64,000 nt of DNA from Morinoia aosen (taxonomy: Eukaryota; Arthropoda; Malacostraca; Amphipoda; Talitridae): contig CM059563.1 in the NCBI GenBank assembly GCA_030386875.1, positions 49,107,602 to 49,171,601 of the forward strand, read 5' to 3'. Both the position numbers and the translations under genes were made by a program. Shown in pieces: positions 42,701-51,700 of this stretch (positions are counted from its first letter, which is position 1; every line of letters starts with the position of its first letter). The notes below the pieces were generated by a model that was given only the letters and a program-made list of their open reading frames with translations, was not told the DNA's origin and searched no databases.

Positions 42701-45700
42701 TCTGTGTGAATTCTTCTGCTCAGTCTGGAGTGTAGCTACCGGCGCTGCACAACCTCTTAGAAGGCCAGGAGTGTAGCTGAGGCATACCAGCACACACTCT
42801 GCCTCTAAGAAGGTCGCCATCATTTTTATTTTCTTATGTTTTTTGTTCCAAAAATGGGAGTCCAAATCCACAGATTTACTCCTACGCAAAAAATAATACC
42901 ACCATTGTATTCGGGAGGAAAAGCTCTATGCATATCAAAGTCTTTACAAACAATGAAACTGCTTGATAACAGCCTATACACAAAATGAACTAAAAAATAA
43001 AAACCATTTTTTACATATAGTGCACATAACTCTAGAACTATTGGACCTGAAAAAAAATTCACATACCACAAGTTTCAGCAACTCAGAATCTATGAAAATG
43101 CATCATAAAAAACATAAAAGTGCAATAAATAAAAAATGGCCAGTGATTTTCTTATTTCTGTTTTTTGTATTTATCGAAATGAAAACTCGAATTTCGTAGA
43201 CTTTCATTGGGGGAGCAGTATTTTTTCCCCACTGACAGAAAGAGCAACTCTCTCTCTTTACAATGAACCCCCAATGAAACTTCTAACATGATTAATGAAT
43301 GTACAGTAAGTTGCACAGTTGACGCATTTTCTTCAAACCTCTTGGTAGGTCGACCATGTGGAGACGGGTTAAAGAGCATAGCACTTTCATGTACTGAAAG
43401 CAGTTACAAATAGTCTGTTATAAATGTTTGTCACCAGAGTATGCTAAATTATAACTTGTGTACCCCTTTTACTTGAACTTTACATTCTGCAGAGAAATAA
43501 ACGAGTTTCCATGATTGCCGAAATAAGTTGATCCAAAACCTTCTCATTTGCAGGAGCATCGATTATTCGAATGATGAACTACTTCCTCACCGAATCTTCT
43601 TTCAGAAGTGGTCTCACCTCATACCTGACAGTGAAGTAAGTTATCCTTAGGCCAATTTCCCATAACTTTTTAGGGCTTCAGCAACAGAAAAAATAATCAC
43701 TCAGGAATCTATCAATATGAAACCATTGCAGGCTAATTTTCAGTAGACGTACTTGGCGCTAAAAATTTGTATATTCTCTTTCGTGGACTACTCCTCTCGC
43801 GTCAGATGGGAAAGGCTGCTCTCTTTAGGTCTCGTGCACCTGATGTTCATTTGCTAATGTTTAACAACTTCTTTATACTTTGAAGACTCGATCAAGGTAA
43901 TCAATTGACCATAGGAAGCGAAAGTAAACCACATTAAAAATTTTGAGAAGGCATCAGATAAAGTTCCTGTATTCACGTCTATTCAGCAATCCAACCAATT
44001 CTGCAATCATTTAGAAATTTCAATAAAAAGAAAATGGTCTTCTATAATTTGTTCTTTGAAAATTATTTGTAGAGATGATAGTTTATTTCAGCGTCAACAT
44101 AGGGTTAATAATTACTTACAAACTAATGGAAACGTTTAAGGAGAGATTTTAACCCGTTCCGTCTGTCTCTTTAGTATTCGATTTATTTTTTTCGTATTTT
44201 TAAATGTGCCATAACTCGCTGCTAATATTTTAAAATATTTTGGTCTTAATTCGAAGTCCTCTTATTGAGGTGAAGTCCTATTAAAAGAAAGGTCTGTTGC
44301 ATCGTTCTGATGTTAGTGAATGTGGTTTTCAAACACTGCCATGCGTGATATTGAATTAATGTCTCAGTTTTGCCCTTGCATGTACTCTATTACTCACTCA
44401 TCAAGCCAAGTTATCCATTCTACACGCTGGGCGACTCCATCAAAACAAAATCTCTTTGCTCTACACACCAACACTCCATCTACACACTCCTATGAACTCC
44501 ACCAACGCTTCGCGCTTGTAGGCTACCACCGATAACAGAAAATACTTGAACTAGTTGCTGCTTTCGCAGTTTTAATCAGCGCTGTTTCTCAATTACTGCA
44601 GTCAGTACGGTAATGCAGCACAAGACGATCTCTGGGAGGCGCTCACCGAACAGGCTCACTCGGACGGGACCTTGCCAGCCGATTTGACAGTGAAAGAAAT
44701 TATGGACACTTGGACATTGCAGATGGGATTTCCAGTCGTAAACGTCGTCAGATCCAGTGATGGGTCGATTGTATTGGCACAAGTATGTTCGTAACTTGAA
44801 CTTGTTAGTATATTTTTTAATCCAATATGTGCGTCTTTCTTTAAGTGGGTTCAAATGGGTCTAAGTAGGTTCAATGATTACGATTATAAGAATCGTCTAC
44901 TTTGATCTATGCGAGATTTAATCGCTTTTATTATTTCCACGAAATTGCCGTTAGGAGGATAACAATAATCATCATGCAATATGTTATCGATAATAATGAA
45001 TTTCTCCGTCAAACGCTTAAGAAAGGATTTTATCAACAACTGCCACGTTGAAAGTCTTACATCAAATATGAAGCAATAGTTCGAACTATCTTATGGTCTG
45101 GGTGGAATTTTCAAGAAAAAGGATAATATTCACCAGAAGTAAAATGATCATCAAAAACGCTTGTGGAAGTGCATTTGTACCTTATGATTGATACTTTTAC
45201 TGACATTTCTGACATTACAAGCCCTTGGCAATGAGCGGATGCACGAAGAATAGTATTTTACATTTAACACGTTTTTTTCACACTGATTCCTATTCATGTT
45301 TATCAATTGTGTGCATTAATAACTCAATTTCGCGAGTCCATAGAGCTGGCGGAGCATCAGGCACCTGTTCATCAAGGATTCGTTTTAAGGGGATCAACCC
45401 AGCGATTTTTAAATTTTGATCACATTGTTCTGAAGTTAGGCCACTATATGTATTTTTCGAAAGGAAACATATCAATCATGTAGCTTTTTCGATATTAGGC
45501 CTTAGTTTTTTGGAAGAAATTGAAATATTGGTTTATTTAGTTCATTTTTAGGGATGTTTCAAAACAATAGAAGTCCATGAATTTTTATGCTAGAACAAAC
45601 TCGAAGACAGTCTTGAAATCCTTGTAAACATTTCAAATAAACTAAAAGATCCGAATTTTCAATTTCCCTTTTCGTTTTCTTTTGGTATGCGACTTTCAAT

Positions 45701-48700
45701 CATTAACTAAAATAAACTAAGTTTTTTGTTTTGAACAGTGATAAAAAAAATTAGATGCACAAATTGGGAAATCAGGATCTTTTAGTTTGTTAGAAATGTT
45801 CCAAGGATACCAAAACTGTCTTTGTTTTTTCTTAGCGCTAAAACGTACAAAGTTAATAAAATAAATTTTGCGGTATAATGTAATATAATGAACTTTTTTC
45901 TACTTGAATGCTGTATTCAAGTTGTACGAGTATTATCATCTACAAATGATAGGCATGCATAATTTCATATCAACACTGTAATTTGCATATTTTACATGTA
46001 CGAATTATATAAAAAACACATATATTGTTCATTCTTGATGACTGATTCTTCTGAAATAAGTCACTATATGTAATCTTTAAATAGAAACACGTTTTGTTCG
46101 TGTATTTTCTTCGATTTTGGCCTTAGTTTTTCAGAAAATGGAAAATATTTGTTTTTTATGTCTTTTTATCTGATATTTCAAATGAATACAAGTCAATGGG
46201 TTTTCATGCTAAAACAAAAATAAAGACAGTTTCGGAATTCTTAAAAATTGCTAACAAACTGAAGAAGCCAGATTTTCCATTTTTCTTTGTTTTCTTTTTA
46301 TATGGGGTCAAATATTCATGATTTTTGGTCCTCTGACACCCCTCTTGGGGGGTTCTTGTGCCCGTTGCCCTATAAAATTTTAGGACACAGTAGCCCATCA
46401 ACAAAGGATTTTTTTTCAACAAAAAATAGCCGATTGGGCCCAAAAATCCCTGGGTTGTTCCCCTTAAACCAATGGAGAGAAAATTATTTCCGAAATTATT
46501 TACCGCGATTGAGGGTTTCGAAGCAACATAAATCATAGCATGAGATTGTTGCAATTACTTTTCTCCCTCTTCATGTTTTCACTCCGTTCAATTTTACGCT
46601 GAACAGTAACGTTTCATAGATAGTAGTATTTGAACATTTGAATTAGTGAGTCAATCTCTAATATTAGCGTTTTCTACAGGAACGTTTCCTGTTGGTCAAC
46701 AATCCAAATTCGACCGACACACACGACTACAAATGGTGGATTCCAGTCTCGTTCACCACACAAAGCTCTCCAGACTTCACCCAAACTCAGCCAGCGTACT
46801 GGATTTCCAGTGCGGAAGAGAACATCACCATCAGCGACATACCCTCGGGCGAGTGGGTGTTCTTCAACCTCCAGGAAACTGGTTACTACAGAGTGAACTA
46901 CGACACGGAAAACTGGCAGCTGCTGATCGACCAGTTGAACACCGACTTCAGCGTCATCCACGTTGTCAGTCGATCTCAACTCATCGATGACGCCCTCGAT
47001 TTGGCGCGCGCAGGAAAACTCGATTACGAAGTTGCGCTAAGCTTGGATTCGTACTTGAGCCAAGAAACTGAATACGTTCCTTGGGATGCGGCCCTTGAAA
47101 ATCTCGAGTACCTGGAGCAAATGTTCACGCGCAAAGCTGGCTACGGCCAACTGAAGGCAAGTTCTGTCATTCCATTAATATCTTTTTCTAAATGTAAATA
47201 AAGAGGTTCTATCAAATCACATGTCCTAACGTTTTCACGTTTATACAACCGAGAATTATGCATGATATGTGCTTGAAGTTTTATTTTTGAACGTGGATGG
47301 AAGTCAAACATTTTCCGAATGCTTACTCCATATTTTTCACTCAACTGCAGAGTAAACTGAAAAAATGAAAAAAAGATAAACTTCTCAGGATGATACAATT
47401 ACTGTATCTATATGAGAAATCGCCCTCCTAGGGAGAAGATGCGAGGTCTTGAGCGTAATTTATAGGTTGTTTTCATTTTGTTGGAATAAAATAGGTTTTT
47501 GTTTTGTTACAGATCGTCTTTTTTCGGTCCAATGCTGCCCTTTTCTGCACCTACTTTTTTCTTTCACAGCTTTCACTTTAAAATTAACTTCGTTTCTAAC
47601 TTCCTGTTTCTATGAGCAGGGAGTGTTTGTAGGAACACACTTTGATCGCAGATATCCCATTTCCTTGACTCCATACCGAATGTTGCCTTCCTCCTTCCTC
47701 TCCTTGAAACACCTTTGTTTTGGATAAGGAGGTTTAAAATATTTAATCTAATCTAGGATATCGTTCACAGCACTACCTGCTGGACCTGTTGGTACCTCTC
47801 TACAACGACGTTGGATTTGACGACAGCGCCGACGACCCTCAACTGGAGCAGAAGAAACGCGTGCTGGCCGTGGACTGGGCCTGCCACCTCGAGTACGACG
47901 ACTGCGTCACCAGGGCGGTTGACCTCTTTGCCCAGTGGATGGCAACACCTGATGATCAGACGTAAGATCCTCGTGTAAAGAATGGAAAAAGTTGTTAATG
48001 GAAATACAATCGGTAACGTAGTGATACTGTTGTTCATTAGTGTTCCATTGAAACTACTTGTTAGAGCATAGATGGATTCTATTAGTTCTCAGAACGAGTA
48101 TTCTCTCTCTACCACCTTCCATCAAGTTTATACGGTGTTAATTCAGCAACACAAACGACGCTATATTTTGGAATAATGGTCATCCGTATGCGTTTTCTTA
48201 AGCCCGGAATCATGAATGGTGTGTGCATAAAGTTAAATTTTTGAACCTGCGTGGAATTCAAACATTTTGCGAATGTTTACTACGTAATTTTCATTCAACT
48301 GCAGACACTGAAAATATTTGATACTCTTTAAGTATTTTTGCGAATTAGTGGCTATGTTTCGAAATTTTGAGTATGTTGAATATATTGGTTTGGCTAAGAA
48401 TGTGATCCACAATCATGAAATTCGTCAAAGTTCCCGGAATTAAGTGGGCTTTCTCAAGAACCCCCACACTTGACGCAAATCTCCGACTTAGCCATTCAAA
48501 ACTTTAGAACGGATCTGGATGGTAGACCAGCCGTTTTTTTCTGGTGTTGATACATATATTTCTATATTATTTCTTATTTTCATAAGGTTAGAAATAATTG
48601 CACCTGCGATATGAGAGCTGAGATGTAAGTGAGCTTAGGCCAAACGCATTATTACATTGCCACCTGACGCTTTAGGTGCACCATTACCTTTGTAAGCAGC

Positions 48701-51700
48701 TTGACGTATGCGGCACATAACCTTTAGTTCAATTAAACAGCTTTACAAGAAACTGGTCTGTATGTAATGAAATTTAGAAATGTTCGAATCACAGCTTATC
48801 AAACTTGAAACGAACAGAAAAAGTTTTTAGTAAGGCCTCCTCAAAAGCTTCATATGATTGGACAATTGCGCACGAAGAAATGAGTTTTTCAAGTTAATGC
48901 GCAGTTCTCGTGTGATTATTCAATACCCGAATGATGAAAAGTGCTGATTGTATAGAAGAAGAACAACAAATATTCGTCATACAGGAGAAGAAACAAGAGG
49001 AGAACTATGGGGCATGATACTACGGTACCAATAGCTTTTTTTACACTCGGTCTTAGGGTAATACTGGTATCCTCAAATTATCCTACTGAACCAAATAATA
49101 GCTATTGTAAGAAAATGTCGAGCGTGGAATAGTGTTTCTCAATATTCCTCTCGAGGCGGATTTTATTCCTAATTAATACCTTTCAGAATAACTGGTAATG
49201 GTACTAATCAAGTTCACCTCCAATTTTAAATAATAAGTATTTAATCATACAGGAAATACCTATCCTGGAATCGCAAACCTCGATATTATTTTCAACGCTG
49301 ATTTTATTCCTGATTACTGCCTTCCAGACTAATCTCTCCCAATCTGCGGTCCTCCGTATACTGCACGGCCATCGAGCAGGGAGGTGAGACGGAGTGGAAT
49401 TTCGCCTGGGAGCAGTACCTCGCTGCCAGCGTTGCTAGTGAAAAGGATCGTCTCCGCTACGGCCTCTCCTGCACCAGAGAAGTGTGGCTCATTTCCAGGT
49501 AAACTCTAATTTTATCATCAAACATGGTTTTTTTTTGCAACCCGTAGCTCTTAGAAACATCTGTCGAGTTAATCCTCTCATATGGTTCCGAAATGAACTT
49601 CTATTTGGGATGCTCCATCATGCGATGAAGAGTTTGCTATAGCTTTTAAAAGTTCAAGCTCGGAATGGACATTGCTTTCTGTGACACCTTTGGGTCAGTG
49701 ATTAGTGGCTTGAGAAACTTCCATTTTGAGGACCGCCTATATATATAAGTACTTCTTAAAAATTTAAGCTCAATATTTGTACGTTTTTCATTGATATGGT
49801 TATCTATTTTTCGAAAAAAAACAGATTAAGTTTATATAGTACTCTTCAAGGCTTCTTCCTTTATATTCAAATGGAAAGCAGCTGGCACTGTCTGAAAATT
49901 GACAGTTGTACTTTTTATATGATTCAAGAAGTTATTGAAGTGTGGTTACAACGATATCTTTTTCTGTTTAATTCTGTGAATGTTGGATGAATTGACTATT
50001 CCGACATGAAAATACTTTCCCAAATTGTTGACCAAGCGATAGTGGAAAAATCTAGGAGGGGATTATTCTAAAATTATTCAATAAAATTATTCATAGATTA
50101 TTCTTGTGCCGGTTTGACTGGGTCGTTGTCCCATATTTTTCGAGGCTGTCAAGAATCTTTTGAGTCATTCGATATGCCCTAGAATCATACGTATGTATGA
50201 TTCTTGGGCCTGCAAAATGACTCAAAAGATTCTTGACAGCCTCGAAAAAAATCCGAAATTTCGAATCAGCACACGAGTCGTTTTGTTCAATATCCCCTAG
50301 TTTCACTTCAGAAATTACGCAAAAAATAAGAATGCATCATCTAGTGATAAATGTCTTGATTTTAGAATCGCCTCCGTCATAACAAGGGATTGTTTATTTT
50401 CTGCAGGTACTTAGATTTGATATTCACGGAAGACAGCGGCATCAGGAAGCAAGACGCGTCTACGGCCTTCAGCAACGTGGCTGCCAACGATGTTGGGCGA
50501 GACATCGCTTGGGAGTACCTGCAGGAAAATGTCGAATTAATTGCCAACTAGTGAGTGTAAAGCCGTAGTTCTATCGACTTTTAGTTTAGCACAGCCGTGT
50601 AGGCATCTACTGTCTTCCATTGTTATCAGTACAAACTACGGCTGGTCAACGTCCAAGACGCGCAAAATAATGGCATCTCAAATTTAAACTCACAACCGTG
50701 GACTTGAGTGCTAAAAATTGCCTCATAGATTGTCTTGTTTTTTTTTGTTGTCACATTCAAAACCTTGGCCTTTCAAAGTCAGATACGGTCAGACAGGGAA
50801 TATGGCTTCCACATTTTATGATACCAGACAGGTCATACTTGTATGCTAAAAATTCGTTGTCTCCACGTTTCTGAGAACGGGTGCTGGTAAACTAAGTAAG
50901 TTGCGGAAGAGTACTGAAAAGTGTAACATATTTGGTGTTTTGAGTCATGATGGAACGGCTTAATATATTTTCATCTGCCCTAGCTTATGGATTTCAAGCT
51001 ATTTCAGAAGTTTGTTCTTTTCCATTTTATAGCTTTTTTTATCTAGAAATGGATTTGCAAAAATCCTTTGCGTTTATACTGATTTTGTCTTAAATTCCCA
51101 GTAATCTTTTTTCTGAATTGGAATTGAACCAGTACTGCATAATATTTGATGGTTTTGATTGAAGAAACATATTTTTTTCCAACACGAAAACCAGCACAAC
51201 GTAACATGAACTAAATTTAGAATGGTAATCAGCCAGAACTCTACAGTATAACTTCTACTGTTTTTAAATGCTGATCAACCAGAACTCTCCTATTTTAAAT
51301 TGACTATATTTAGAATTGTGATCTACCAAATCACTATCAATATAATATTGACTGCATTAGAAATTGTATTATACCTGGGTGGAGATTCTTAAATGGGCTT
51401 GTAATTTTGAATACCTTCCCGAATATCGCCCCATACCAAAACCGCAGCACTTATAATCGCGTGCTTAAATACTGGTATCATGAAACTGAGTCTGAATAAA
51501 TTTTCACAGTTTGCAGACGTTCACGGCCATCGGTGACTTGGTGATCTCAGTCACCTACGAATTCAACACCGAGCTGGAACTGCAGGAGGTGAGAAAACAA
51601 TGGCACAGATTTTAGCGAGCACATCAGTATCTTGAAAATACTGGTATTCGTATATCGAATTTTTTATTCAAACTTTCATTACTTCTCAGTCTGATTTTTC

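Larger units (their letters stand above)
47230..48303 (+). repeat. homologous segments in introns 12 and 13
   Basis: Segments 47230-47350 and 48190-48303 share order: CGTTTTC, GAATTATGCATGATATGTGC / GAATCATGAATGGTGTGTGC, TTTTTGAAC, GTGGAA, TCAAACATTTTCCGAATG, TTTTCA.TCAACTGCAG. They bracket exon 13, as if an exon-sized unit or a mobile element were duplicated. Confidence 0.55.
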
